Of a stretch of 35,684 bases of DNA, positions 10,658-20,884 are shown one piece after another. Position numbers and translations under genes: made by a program. Source of the stretch: an uncultured Clostridia bacterium. GTDB lineage: Bacteria > Bacillota > Clostridia > Oscillospirales > Acutalibacteraceae. Position 1 is the stretch's first letter, and each line of letters begins with the position of its first letter. The notes below the pieces were generated by a model that worked only from the letters and a program-made list of their open reading frames with translations, did no database searches and was not told the DNA's origin. The stretch covers positions 1 to 35,684 of the forward strand of contig CAMHJC010000013.1 in assembly GCA_946185345.1 (NCBI GenBank). The letters are read 5' to 3'.

Positions 10658-13132
10658 TTGAACGGAAGTCAAAAGCTGTGCGCACATATCGCGGTTGAAA
10701 ATACCGCCTACGACTTTGACATGCTCTTCACCTATTCGGTGCCTGAAGAATGGGCCGCGCAGGCCGCTCCCGGCTGCCGTGTGGTGGTTCCCTTCGGCAA
10801 GGGCAACAAAAAGCGGCAGGGCGTGATTTTTGAAATGACGCCGGATTCCGGCGGCGGCACCTACAAGGCGTTTGAAAGACTGCTGGACGACAAACCGGTT
10901 CTTTCGGATGAAATGCTGCTGATGGCCAGGTGGTTCAGGGACAACTACTACTGCACCTATTACGACGCCGTCAAGGTCATGCTGCCTTCGGGACTCAATA
11001 TCAGGCTGATTCCCCGATACAGCGCTTCCGGAGAGCTTGACAGACTCTCCCCGGAAGAACGTGACGGTCTGACTTTACAGCAGCGCAGTATCCTAGAGCT
11101 GTTCCTCCGTCATCCTGGGCAGGAATTTGAGAAAAAACGCCTGCTTGAGCTGCTGAGTCTCCCCGAAAATTCCGCCGATCCCGATAAGCTTGTGCAAAAG
11201 GGACTTCTCCGCCGCACAGACAGCACCGTTCGGCATATCAAAGACGCCACCGTCAGAATGGTCAGGCTCACGCCGGATTCCGAATGGCCGGGCGGCTTCA
11301 GGATCACTCCCAGACAGAAGGAAATCATCAACCTGCTCAGGGACGTCGGCACCGCCTCGGTGAAGGAACTGTGCTATTTCACGGGAATATCCCAGTCGGT
11401 GATCGACCTGCTCGCCAAAAGGAACATCGTCACCACCTTCGAGGAGGAGGTTTACCGCAATCCTTATTCCGATGCCGGCCCGGGCAGCGCCGCCGAGATC
11501 ATTCTTTCACCGCAGCAGCAGACCGCCTTCGAGAATCTCCACAGGCTTTACAAAGAGGATCAATTCAACGTGTCGCTGCTTTTCGGCGTGACCGGAAGCG
11601 GCAAGACGTCGGTCTTTCTGCGGCTGATAGACGAAGTGCTCGGCGACGGCAGAGGCATTATTGTCATGGTTCCCGAAATCGCCCTGACCTCCCAGACGCT
11701 CGGCAAATTCCACGAACGCTACGGCAGGAAAGTGGCCGTGTTTCACAGCGGCCTTTCGCTCGGCCAGCGCATGGACGAATGGAAGCGTGTGCGCAGCGGC
11801 GAGGCCCAGATAGCGCTCGGCACCCGTTCGGCGATATTCGCTCCCTTTGAGCGGCTGGGTCTGGTGATCATCGATGAGGAGCAGGAGTACACCTACAAAT
11901 CGGAGAATTCTCCCCGGTTTCACGCCCGTGACGCCGCGCGTTTCCGCTGCGGCTACAACAGGGCGCTGCTGGTGCTGGCCTCCGCCACTCCTTCCATAGA
12001 AACCTACTACAACGCCACTGAGGGCGGAAGGTACGACTGTCAGGTGCTGACCGGACGGTACGGCAACGCCATTCTGCCCGACGTGGAAAAAATTGACATA
12101 TCCCGCATGGATCTGAATGACGGCATTATCAGTCCGCGGCTGTATCAGGCGCTCAGGGACAATCTTGAGAGCGGCAGGCAGTCCATACTGCTCAACAACC
12201 GCCGGGGATTCAATACCTTTGTTTCCTGCCGTGCCTGCAGCGAGGTCATTACCTGCCCGAATTGCAGCGTCTCCATGACCTACCACAGCGACAACAAACG
12301 GCTGATGTGCCACTACTGCGGTTATTCCGTGCCGGTGCCGCATACCTGTCCGACCTGCGGCGAGCCGTATCTGCGATTTGCGGGCAGCGGCACACAGAAG
12401 GCCGAGGAGGAGCTGGCAAAGCTGTTCCCGGAGGCACGCATACTCCGCATGGACGCCGACAGCATGACACGCCGCTCTTCCTACGACAAAAAGCTGGGCG
12501 ATTTTGCCGCCGGGCTTTACGATATCATGATCGGCACCCAGATGGTCGCCAAGGGACTTGACTTTGAAAGAGTCACGCTCGTGGGTGTACTGATGGCCGA
12601 TCAGGCCCTGTACAGCGACGACTTCCGCAGCTACGAAAGGGCCTTTTCGCTGCTCACCCAGGTGGTCGGCCGTTCCGGCAGAGGCGGCAGCAGAGGCCGC
12701 GCAATCATTCAGACCGTCACGCCGGAAAATCCCGTCATCGATATGGCGGCGAGTCAGGATTATATCCAATTCTACCAAAATGAGATTATCCTCCGCAAGG
12801 CAATGCTCTATCCGCCCTTTGCGGATATCTGCATGATCGGCTTTGTCAGCACGGACGACGAGGAATCCTCCCGTGCCGCCGATCTCTTCATGGATCGCAT
12901 CAAATACCACACCCTGCATGAATTTTCGGACGTGCCGATCCGCGCCCTCGGCCCGACGCCGGCTTCGGTCAAGAAGGTCAGCGGACGCTACCGCTACAAG
13001 ATTATTCTCAAATGCCGCAACAATTCACGCTTTCGTGAGATGATGCACCTTCTGCTCTGCGAATCCGGCAAAGACCGTCTCAACAAAAACGTCACGGTCT
13101 ACGCCGATCTCAATCCCGACAACGTGCTGTAG
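10658..13132 (+). CDS. priA: Primosomal protein N' (replication restart helicase)
   Basis: LLFGVTGSGKTSVFLRLIDEVL, IIDEEQEYTYKS, zinc-binding CRACSEVITCPNCSVSMTYH...CHYCGYSVPVPHTCPTCGE; TTG start. Confidence 0.97.
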   Translation: MNGSQKLCAHIAVENTAYDFDMLFTYSVPEEWAAQAAPGCRVVVPFGKGNKKRQGVIFEMTPDSGGGTYKAFERLLDDKPVLSDEMLLMARWFRDNYYCTYYDAVKVMLPSGLNIRLIPRYSASGELDRLSPEERDGLTLQQRSILELFLRHPGQEFEKKRLLELLSLPENSADPDKLVQKGLLRRTDSTVRHIKDATVRMVRLTPDSEWPGGFRITPRQKEIINLLRDVGTASVKELCYFTGISQSVIDLLAKRNIVTTFEEEVYRNPYSDAGPGSAAEIILSPQQQTAFENLHRLYKEDQFNVSLLFGVTGSGKTSVFLRLIDEVLGDGRGIIVMVPEIALTSQTLGKFHERYGRKVAVFHSGLSLGQRMDEWKRVRSGEAQIALGTRSAIFAPFERLGLVIIDEEQEYTYKSENSPRFHARDAARFRCGYNRALLVLASATPSIETYYNATEGGRYDCQVLTGRYGNAILPDVEKIDISRMDLNDGIISPRLYQALRDNLESGRQSILLNNRRGFNTFVSCRACSEVITCPNCSVSMTYHSDNKRLMCHYCGYSVPVPHTCPTCGEPYLRFAGSGTQKAEEELAKLFPEARILRMDADSMTRRSSYDKKLGDFAAGLYDIMIGTQMVAKGLDFERVTLVGVLMADQALYSDDFRSYERAFSLLTQVVGRSGRGGSRGRAIIQTVTPENPVIDMAASQDYIQFYQNEIILRKAMLYPPFADICMIGFVSTDDEESSRAADLFMDRIKYHTLHEFSDVPIRALGPTPASVKKVSGRYRYKIILKCRNNSRFREMMHLLLCESGKDRLNKNVTVYADLNPDNVL

Positions 13133-13267
13133 CGCTCGCCGTTCGGCTCGCTAACTTAAAACTTAATACTTAAGACTGAAAAATGAAAAATAATGGAAGC
13201 CCTGCGGGCATGAAAAAATATATTCCAGCGCCGCAGGCGCTCATTAACTCCACACTCCACACTTAAG
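13131..13267. repeat. Modular heptad/palindrome element C (priA-def gap)
   Basis: AGCGCTCGCCGTTCGGCTCGCTAA (13131-13154), heptads ACTTAAA-ACTTAAT-ACTTAAG-ACTGAAA-AATGAAA-AATAATG (13154-13195), AGCCCTGCGGGCA, GCGCCGCAGGCGC, ACTCCAC x2-ACTTAAG (13247-13267). Confidence 0.95.
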
Positions 13268-13312
13268 CACAGCTCTGCTGTGCGTATAAAAAACTTGGGA
13301 GGAACGATATTT

Positions 13313-13804
13313 ATGGCTTTAAGACAAATCGTCAAAGAAGGCGACAGCGTTCTGCGCAAGAAATGCCGCCCCGTCACCGAATTCAATCAGAAGCTCTGGG
13401 ATCTGCTCGACGACATGAAGGAAACTCTCGCCGAAGCAAAAGGTCTGGGACTTGCCGCACCTCAGGTAGGCATTCTCAGGCGCATCGTCATCATCGACAT
13501 GGGCGAAGGCCCGATCGAGATGATCAACCCCGAAATCATCGAAAAGAGAGGCGAGCAGGAATGTATGGAGGGCTGCCTTTCGATACCCGGTCAATGGGGA
13601 ATCCTCAACCGTCCCGAATTTGTGAAATTGCGTTACCGTGACCGCAACGGCGACCTCTACGAGATCGAAGGCGAAGGCCTTTTCGCTTCCTGCGCCAGCC
13701 ATGAAACCGATCACCTTGACGGCACCCTCTACATCGACAAGGTCATCCGCATGGTCGACCCCGAAGAACTCGAGGAAGAAAGGGAAAACCACCCAAGAGA
13801 CTAA
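13313..13804 (+). CDS. def: Peptide deformylase
   Basis: GLGLAAPQVG, EGCLSIPG and (CAS)HETDHLDGTLY motifs. Confidence 0.96.
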   Translation: MALRQIVKEGDSVLRKKCRPVTEFNQKLWDLLDDMKETLAEAKGLGLAAPQVGILRRIVIIDMGEGPIEMINPEIIEKRGEQECMEGCLSIPGQWGILNRPEFVKLRYRDRNGDLYEIEGEGLFASCASHETDHLDGTLYIDKVIRMVDPEELEEERENHPRD

Positions 13805-13901
13805 AGCGCTCGCCGTTCGGCTCGCTAAGAGAATAGAGAATAAATAATAGAGAATAAATAATAATTGTGGAAACCTACTACCTTCTACCTACTACCTAAC
13901 A
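13805..13901. repeat. Modular heptad element D (def-fmt gap)
   Basis: Same 24-mer AGCGCTCGCCGTTCGGCTCGCTAA (13805-13828), heptads AGAGAAT x2-AAATAAT-AGAGAAT-AAATAAT (13828-13862), then CCTACTA-CCTTCTA-CCTACTA-CCTAACA (13874-13901). Confidence 0.95.
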
Positions 13902-13918
13902 GAAAGAGGTGATTGACA

Positions 13919-14845
13919 ATGAGAATCATATTCATGGGGACGCCGGAATTTGCTGCGCCCGCCATTGATTCGCTGCTTGCGGCAGGACATGAGATTGCGG
14001 CGGTCTTTTCTCAGCCGGATAAGCCGAAGGGCAGAGGTTACACCCTGACGCCGCCTCCGGTCAAGGTCAAGGCGCTCGAACACGGCATTCCGGTCTATCA
14101 GCCGACTTCCATGAAGGACGGTGAGGCCTTAAAACTATTCAGAGAGATTCAGCCGGACGTCGGCGTGGTCATCGCCTACGGCAAAATTCTGCCGCAGGAT
14201 ATCCTCGACGCTCCCAAATTCGGCTGCATCAACGTGCATGCCTCGCTTTTGCCGAAGTACAGAGGAGCGGCGCCCATTCAGTGGAGCGTCATTGACGGCG
14301 AAAGCCGGACAGGCGTCACCACCATGCAGATGGACGCAGGCCTCGACACGGGCGACATGCTGATGAAGTGCGAAACCGACATATCTCCCGATGAAACCGC
14401 CGGAGAGCTTCACGACCGGCTTTCCGCCATGGGAGCGGAGCTGATCGTCAGAACGCTCAATGCGCTTGAGAAGGGACAGCTCCGGCCCGAAAAGCAGGAT
14501 AATTCCCTCAGCTGCTACGCCAGAATGCTCACCAAGGAGCTTTGTGCGGTTGACTGGAGCAAAAGCGCCCGGGATATTCACAATCAGATACGGGGACTTT
14601 CTCCCTGGCCTGTCGCCACGGCGGTGCTGGAAGGCAAAAAAATCAAGCTCCACCGCAGCGCTGTTTCCGAAACCGACGCTCCCGAAGCGCAGTGCGGCGA
14701 GATTATCGCGCTCGATCCGCTCACCGTCCAATGCGGCAGCGGCGCCATCGAACTGCTCGAAATTCAGGCCGAAGGCAAGAAGCGCATGACCGCCCGGGAT
14801 TATCTCAGGGGTCACAGGATAGATTCAGGCACAATTCTGCAATAA
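13919..14845 (+). CDS. fmt: Methionyl-tRNA formyltransferase
   Basis: MRIIFMGTPEFAAPAIDSLL, FGCINVHASLLPKYRGAAPIQWSVIDGE. Confidence 0.97.
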   Translation: MRIIFMGTPEFAAPAIDSLLAAGHEIAAVFSQPDKPKGRGYTLTPPPVKVKALEHGIPVYQPTSMKDGEALKLFREIQPDVGVVIAYGKILPQDILDAPKFGCINVHASLLPKYRGAAPIQWSVIDGESRTGVTTMQMDAGLDTGDMLMKCETDISPDETAGELHDRLSAMGAELIVRTLNALEKGQLRPEKQDNSLSCYARMLTKELCAVDWSKSARDIHNQIRGLSPWPVATAVLEGKKIKLHRSAVSETDAPEAQCGEIIALDPLTVQCGSGAIELLEIQAEGKKRMTARDYLRGHRIDSGTILQ

Positions 14846-14894
14846 TCCGCAGAATTCAATATTATTTTACAACCGAAAGGCAGGTAAACTCACT

Positions 14895-15683
14895 ATGTAT
14901 GAAGCATTCACACTGGCAGCCGCCCAAATGGCCAATAACGGCGCCTACAGCGACACAAGCAACGCGATCGGCGGATATGGACTCGGAGGATTTTATATCG
15001 ACTACTATTATATTCTGCTGGTCATTCCGGCGATGATCATCGCCCTTATCGCTCAGGCAAGGGTGAAATCCGCCTACAGGAAGTATGCTAAAATCCAGAA
15101 TTCCAGAGGTCTGAGCGGCGCCCAGGCAGCCAGAATGATTCTCGACAGCCACGGTCTGACCTATGTGCCGATCAACATGGTGCAGGGTACGCTCAGCGAC
15201 CACTTCAATCCCAAGGACAACACCGTTAATCTTTCCCCCGAAGTCTTCAGCGGCACCTCCATTGCCTCCATCGGCATTGCGGCGCACGAAGTCGGACACG
15301 CCATTCAGCACGCCGAGCACTACTTCCCCAACAAGGTGCGTTCGGCCATCATTCCGATCACCAATTTCGGCTCGCAGATTTCCATGATCCTCATCATTCT
15401 CGGACTGGTGCTCAGCCAGACGCTGTGGCTCGCCTATATCGGCGTTGCGCTTTACTCCACCGTCGCCATCTTCCAGCTGGTCACGCTGCCTGTGGAATTC
15501 AACGCCAGCAAGCGTGCGATGAATCAGATCAAGGCGCTCGGCATCGCCAACGACACCGACGCCAAGGGCGTCCGCAAAGTGCTGACCGCGGCGGCCATGA
15601 CCTATGTGGCGGCGCTGATCACTTCTCTGGCCAGCTTCCTGCGTATCTTCCTGATCGTCAGCGGCCGTGGCAGAAGAAGATAA
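14895..15683 (+). CDS. YugP-type membrane zinc metallopeptidase
   Basis: HExxH motif in IGIAAHEVGHAIQHAEHY, several TM segments; between fmt and rsmB. Confidence 0.88.
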   Translation: MYEAFTLAAAQMANNGAYSDTSNAIGGYGLGGFYIDYYYILLVIPAMIIALIAQARVKSAYRKYAKIQNSRGLSGAQAARMILDSHGLTYVPINMVQGTLSDHFNPKDNTVNLSPEVFSGTSIASIGIAAHEVGHAIQHAEHYFPNKVRSAIIPITNFGSQISMILIILGLVLSQTLWLAYIGVALYSTVAIFQLVTLPVEFNASKRAMNQIKALGIANDTDAKGVRKVLTAAAMTYVAALITSLASFLRIFLIVSGRGRRR

Positions 15684-15689
15684 TTGTTT

Positions 15690-17051
15690 ATGACACAGAA
15701 TACTTCCCTTAAACCCTCCTCTCCAAACCCCCGCATGATCGCCTTCCGGGTGCTCATGCGGGTGGAGAACGGAGGCGGCTATTCCAATATATCCCTGTCT
15801 GAGGCTCTGGAAGGCTCCGGCCTGGAGCCTCGTGACAAGGCTTTCGCCACACGCCTGGTCTACGGCGTGCTGGAAAAATCCGAAACCATCGGCCATGTCA
15901 TAAGCAGCTATGTCAAAAAAGGCGTGTCTGTAGAGCCGGAAGTGCTCTGCCTGCTCCAAATGGCTGTTTATCAGATGGTCTTTATGAATACGCCCGATTC
16001 CGCGGCGGTCAATGAAAGCGTCAATCTCGCCAAAAAGCTCAAGCTCTTCCGTGCGACGGGCTTTATCAACGGATTGCTGCGCCGCTTCATCAGAGACGGC
16101 AAACAGGTCAGGCTTCCCGATGAGAACAAAGAGCCGCTGCAATATCTCAGCGTCAGATATTCCTGCCCGATGTGGCTGGTCCGGCTCTGGACAAAGAGCT
16201 ACGGCATGGAAATCTGCCGCAAGATTCTCGCATCCCTCGAGGGACGTCCTCCGCTGTTCGTGAGGGTCAATACTTCCCGGACCACATCGCAGGAGCTGTG
16301 TCAGGCGCTTGAGGCAGAAGGCGTAAAGGCGGAACCGCATCCCCTGCTTCCCGATTGTCTGTCGGTAGAGGAAACCGGGGACGTCACTTCACTTGCCGAA
16401 TACAGCGGCGGTCTTTTTCACGTGCAGGACGGTTCCTCCCAGCTCTGCTGCGCCATTGCCTCTCCCAAAGGCGGCGGCACGGTTTACGACGTCTGCGCCG
16501 CTCCGGGCGGCAAAAGCTTCACCATGGCGGAGCTGATGGGCAATCAGGGAACCGTCATTTCCTGCGACCTTCACCCTCACCGTGTGGAGCTGATTGCCGA
16601 AGGCGCCAAACGGCTGGGACTGACTTGCATTAAGTCAGTTGTGCGTGACGCGCTTGATGACAGTAACGCAGCCGAATGTGCCGACCTGGTGCTGTGCGAT
16701 GTGCCTTGCTCCGGTCTGGGAATTATCCGCCGCAAGCCGGACATCAAGCGCAAGGCGCAGGACGAAATCGCTTCGCTGCCCGCATTGCAGGCACGCATAC
16801 TGGAAAATTCCGCAAAGCTGGTCAGAAAGGGCGGACGGCTGGTTTACTCCACCTGCACGCTGAATCCCGCCGAGAACCTTGCGGTCATTGAGAATTTTCT
16901 CGCAAAACACAGCGAATTCGTGCCATGCCCCATTGATTTGCCTGAAGGAATCAGCCGCACTGTCAACGAGCCGGATTACGCAGTCACGATATTTCCTCAT
17001 ATTTTCAATACCGACGGTTTTTTCATTTCGACCGTCATCAGAAAGGACTGA
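15690..17051 (+). CDS. rsmB: 16S rRNA (cytosine-C5) methyltransferase RsmB
   Basis: NusB-like N-terminal domain, SAM motif VYDVCAAPGGKSF, catalytic DVPCSGLGIIRRKPDIK, YSTCTLNPAEN. Confidence 0.96.
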   Translation: MTQNTSLKPSSPNPRMIAFRVLMRVENGGGYSNISLSEALEGSGLEPRDKAFATRLVYGVLEKSETIGHVISSYVKKGVSVEPEVLCLLQMAVYQMVFMNTPDSAAVNESVNLAKKLKLFRATGFINGLLRRFIRDGKQVRLPDENKEPLQYLSVRYSCPMWLVRLWTKSYGMEICRKILASLEGRPPLFVRVNTSRTTSQELCQALEAEGVKAEPHPLLPDCLSVEETGDVTSLAEYSGGLFHVQDGSSQLCCAIASPKGGGTVYDVCAAPGGKSFTMAELMGNQGTVISCDLHPHRVELIAEGAKRLGLTCIKSVVRDALDDSNAAECADLVLCDVPCSGLGIIRRKPDIKRKAQDEIASLPALQARILENSAKLVRKGGRLVYSTCTLNPAENLAVIENFLAKHSEFVPCPIDLPEGISRTVNEPDYAVTIFPHIFNTDGFFISTVIRKD

Positions 17052-17057
17052 ACCCTT

Positions 17058-18122
17058 TTGCAGCAGGAAAAAGCCGACATCAAAAGCATGACTAAAGCCG
17101 AGCTGACCGAGAGCTTTGCCTCGCTTGGACTCCCGAAATTCCGTGCCAATCAGGTGTACGACTGGCTCCACGCCAAAGGCGCCGAATCTTTTGACGAAAT
17201 GACCAATATTTCCAAGGATATGCGCTCCATTTTATTACAAAATTATTACATATTTAATGTAACTGTTGAAAATAAACTGATTTCAGCGTATGATGGAACC
17301 ATAAAATACCTTTTCCGTCTGGATGACGGAGAATACATCGAGAGCGTGGTGATGAGCTATCACCACGGCTACACCATCTGCATTTCCACACAGGCAGGCT
17401 GCCGAATGGGCTGCCGCTTCTGTGCCACGGGCATGGGCGGACTCGCCCGCAATCTGAGACCCGCCGAAATGCTTTCACAGATCACGGTCGCTCAGCGTGA
17501 CAACCATATCCGCATTTCCAATATCGTGCTTATGGGCATGGGCGAACCGCTGGATAATTTTGACAATGTAATGAGATTTCTCGAGCTGGTTTCGGACACC
17601 GAAGGAGTCGGAATAGGCATGCGCCACATCTCTCTCTCGACATGCGGACTGGTGAACAGAATCGAGCAGCTTATCGAAATGAAGCCGCAGTTTACGCTGT
17701 CGGTTTCGCTTCACGCACCGAACGACACGCTGCGAAGCGAGATGATGCCCATCAACAACAAATGGAATGTGGAGCAGCTTATCTCCGCCTGCCGCCGATA
17801 CGCCCAGGCCACCCACCGCAGAATCTCATTTGAATATTCCCTCATCAAGGACAAAAACGACACCGAGCAGTGCGCGCTCGAGCTGGCCGGAAAATTAAAG
17901 GGCATGCTGTGTCATGTCAACCTTATTCCGGTCAACACCGTCAAGGGCAATTCCTACGAGCGTTCATCGCCGAAACAGATACAGAAATTCATCAGCATAC
18001 TCGAATCAAGGGGCATCACAGCAACCGTCCGCCGCACTCTGGGAGCGGACATCAACGCGTCGTGCGGACAGCTTCGGCGCAAAAAGAAGGAGGAATCCGA
18101 TGGAAATATTCAGCAGGACTGA
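17058..18122 (+). CDS. rlmN: 23S rRNA (adenine-C2) methyltransferase RlmN (radical SAM)
   Basis: CRMGCRFCATGMGGLARNL radical-SAM motif, VLMGMGEPLDNF, ISLSTCGL; TTG start possible. Confidence 0.96.
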   Translation: MQQEKADIKSMTKAELTESFASLGLPKFRANQVYDWLHAKGAESFDEMTNISKDMRSILLQNYYIFNVTVENKLISAYDGTIKYLFRLDDGEYIESVVMSYHHGYTICISTQAGCRMGCRFCATGMGGLARNLRPAEMLSQITVAQRDNHIRISNIVLMGMGEPLDNFDNVMRFLELVSDTEGVGIGMRHISLSTCGLVNRIEQLIEMKPQFTLSVSLHAPNDTLRSEMMPINNKWNVEQLISACRRYAQATHRRISFEYSLIKDKNDTEQCALELAGKLKGMLCHVNLIPVNTVKGNSYERSSPKQIQKFISILESRGITATVRRTLGADINASCGQLRRKKKEESDGNIQQD

Positions 18123-18828
18123 CAGGGGAATGGTTCGTCACTCCAATCAGGATGCGGAAATGCACGGCTTTTTTGACGACGGCAGCGCATGGGCCGTGGT
18201 CTGTGACGGCATGGGCGGCGCCAACGGAGGCAACGTGGCAAGCTCCACCGCCGTGGAGGAGATTTCCGAGCGGCTGACAGCCAATTACACCTGCGACATG
18301 AAGGCCAGCGCTATCCGGGATATGATAGCTAGAGCCGTCAACGCCGCCAATATCAAGGTATATATCGAAGCACAGGAGGACATCAGCCTCAGAGGTATGG
18401 GAACCACCGTGGTGGTGGTCATCGTCAGGGGCGAAACGGCTTATATCGCTCACGCGGGAGACAGCCGGGTTTATCTGTACGCCAAAGGCGATCTGCGTCA
18501 GATGACGGTGGATCATTCGGTGGTGCAGGTCATGGTGGACAGCGGCGAGCTTACCCAGTATGAAGCCCGTTTCCATCCGAGAAGAAATCTGATCACCCGG
18601 GCGCTGGGCGTCAAGCCGAAACTCGACATCGACCACTGCGAATGTCCCGTGGAAAGCGGCGACATTCTGCTGCTGTGCAGCGACGGATTATCCAATTATG
18701 TAGACGACCTTGAAATGTACAAAATTCTTTACAAGTACGGGGACGGCGAGGCTGTTGACAGGTTGGTGGACACGGCAAACAAACACGGCGGCGGTGATAA
18801 CGTGACCGCTGTCACCATTTACTGCTGA
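18100..18828 (+). CDS. prpC: PP2C-type Ser/Thr protein phosphatase
   Basis: DRGMVRHSNQDAE, VCDGMGGANGGNVAS, GDSRVYLY, CSDGLSNYV; precedes prkC. Confidence 0.95.
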   Translation: MEIFSRTDRGMVRHSNQDAEMHGFFDDGSAWAVVCDGMGGANGGNVASSTAVEEISERLTANYTCDMKASAIRDMIARAVNAANIKVYIEAQEDISLRGMGTTVVVVIVRGETAYIAHAGDSRVYLYAKGDLRQMTVDHSVVQVMVDSGELTQYEARFHPRRNLITRALGVKPKLDIDHCECPVESGDILLLCSDGLSNYVDDLEMYKILYKYGDGEAVDRLVDTANKHGGGDNVTAVTIYC

Positions 18829-18921
18829 CCGGCAGTATGACTGCGCAATTCAATCAGTAAACGCATTTCCGCCCTTGCCGCGGACAGCCGCGGCGGACAA
18901 TCAAAGGAGTGTTTAATTCAT

Positions 18922-20877
18922 ATGGATAAATATATCGGTAAGGTTCTCGACGGAAGGTACGAGATCCTTGAAGAAGTCGGTAACGGCGGCATGGCTGTCG
19001 TTTACAAGGCAAAGGATTTCGACACCGGCGCCATTGTCGCCGTCAAGATTCTGCGCGAGGAGTACCTCGACAATGAGGAATTCTGCCGCAGGTTCCGCAA
19101 TGAATCCCGCGCTATCGCTCTGCTCAATCACCCGAATATCGTCAAGATATTTGACGTGTGCAACAGCCCGTCGCTTCAGTACATCGTCATGGAGTACATT
19201 GACGGCATTTCGCTTAAGGATTACATCGAGCAGCAGCAGGTCGTGCGTGTCAAGGAAGCCGTGCATTTCACCACGCAGATACTCCGCGCCCTCATGCACG
19301 CTCATTCCAGGGGAATCGTCCACCGTGACATCAAGCCGCAGAATATCATGCTGCTCTCCAACGGCCGCATCAAGGTGACCGACTTCGGCATAGCCCGTCT
19401 TGCCAACAGCCAGACCAGCACCATCACCGACAAGGCCATTGGCTCGGTGCATTATATCGCTCCCGAACAGGCCAGAGGTTCGGCCACCGACGCCAGAGCC
19501 GATCTGTATTCCGTCGGCGTCATGCTCTATGAAATGCTCACGGGCAAACTTCCTTTCGACGCCAACAGCGCCGTTTCGGTGGCCGTCATGCAGCTGCAGG
19601 CCGATCCCAAAATGCCCCGCCAGATCAATCCCAATATTCCTGTCGGTCTGGAGGAAATCACCATGCAGGCCATGCAGAAGGATCCGGCCGCACGCTACCA
19701 GAGCGCTTCCGAAATGCTCCAGGATATAGAGAATTTCAAGCTCAATCCCGGCATCAAGTTCGGCTACAAATACATCGTCGAGGACAGCGCTCGCTACCGC
19801 AAGTCTCCCGAAACGGTCAAAAAGGCCGATTCCTCCGACGATGATTACAAGAGTCCGGTCATTCCGGTGCTCACCGGCATTGCCACGGCATTCGTGCTGG
19901 TCGCGGTGGTGTTTGTCATCATCTTCATCGACGCCAGCGGCATTCTCAAAAAGAACAACAGCGAACAGACCGAGCTGCCGAATTTTGTCGGTCAGGTCTA
20001 CAACGAGATACTTCAGAGCGGCAAGTACGACTATGAATTCTTCAAGGAAGAAAAATTCAGCACCGATATCGCCGAGGGCGTGGTCATGGAGCAGAATCCA
20101 AAGCCCGGCAAGAAGGTCTACTCCGACTCCCGTGTAAAGCTGGTGGTCAGCAAGGGACCGGAGCGTCTGATGGTTCCGGATTACCAGAATATGACCTACA
20201 CCCAGTACACCCAGCTGCTCACACAGCTCGGCCTGGCCTACGTTCCGATGCCTATCTATGACGAAAATACGCCTGCCGACATCGTCTGCAACACCAATCC
20301 TCAGCCCAGACAGGAAGTACAGGTCGGCAACGTGATTGAGGTTTACTACAGTCTCGGCGCCAAAACCGAAGACCAGGTGATGAGAAACTTTGTCAATATG
20401 CCTTACGCTTCGGCCAAGAGCGAGCTGGAATCCCTCGGCATCACCATCGCTGAGGCCACCAAGGTGGACAGCAACAAGCCGGAAGGCACCATCATTTCCC
20501 AGGAGCCTGCCTACGGCACCAAGCTGACCAAGGACACCGTCGTTAAATTCACCATCAGCAACGGCAAGGCGCCCGAATCCACCGTCACACTCAAAATCGG
20601 CCTGCCCGAGAGCAGTCAGGACGTCACACTGGAAGTATTCCTCGACGGCGTTTCCGTCAAGGCGGCCAATGTTTCGCTCGCTTCGCAGAGTTCCTACTCC
20701 ATCAAGCTGACAGGCTCCGGAACCCAGACGGTGAGCGTCACCCTCAACGGCAGAAAATACCGTGATTACAAGGTGAATTTCAATAAGGAAAAAACAAGCG
20801 TCACCAAGGATTATGACATCAGCTGGCTCTCCGAAACGGAGTCCAAGAGCGAAGATGACGGCGGCAATCAGGACTGA
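18922..20877 (+). CDS. prkC: Membrane Ser/Thr protein kinase with PASTA domains
   Basis: GNGGMAVVYKAKD, IVHRDIKPQNIMLL, TM helix FVLVAVVFVIIFI, three PASTA-like repeats and an extra C-terminal beta-rich domain. Confidence 0.96.
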   Translation: MDKYIGKVLDGRYEILEEVGNGGMAVVYKAKDFDTGAIVAVKILREEYLDNEEFCRRFRNESRAIALLNHPNIVKIFDVCNSPSLQYIVMEYIDGISLKDYIEQQQVVRVKEAVHFTTQILRALMHAHSRGIVHRDIKPQNIMLLSNGRIKVTDFGIARLANSQTSTITDKAIGSVHYIAPEQARGSATDARADLYSVGVMLYEMLTGKLPFDANSAVSVAVMQLQADPKMPRQINPNIPVGLEEITMQAMQKDPAARYQSASEMLQDIENFKLNPGIKFGYKYIVEDSARYRKSPETVKKADSSDDDYKSPVIPVLTGIATAFVLVAVVFVIIFIDASGILKKNNSEQTELPNFVGQVYNEILQSGKYDYEFFKEEKFSTDIAEGVVMEQNPKPGKKVYSDSRVKLVVSKGPERLMVPDYQNMTYTQYTQLLTQLGLAYVPMPIYDENTPADIVCNTNPQPRQEVQVGNVIEVYYSLGAKTEDQVMRNFVNMPYASAKSELESLGITIAEATKVDSNKPEGTIISQEPAYGTKLTKDTVVKFTISNGKAPESTVTLKIGLPESSQDVTLEVFLDGVSVKAANVSLASQSSYSIKLTGSGTQTVSVTLNGRKYRDYKVNFNKEKTSVTKDYDISWLSETESKSEDDGGNQD

Positions 20878-20884
20878 CAAGCGC

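Noticed and set aside
11507-12919. 470-aa minus-strand ORF opposite priA
   Set aside because: Antisense shadow ORF; no recognisable domain.
14862-16340. 492-aa minus-strand ORF opposite the YugP-like protease and rsmB
   Set aside because: Spans two identified plus-strand genes and their junction; shadow ORF.
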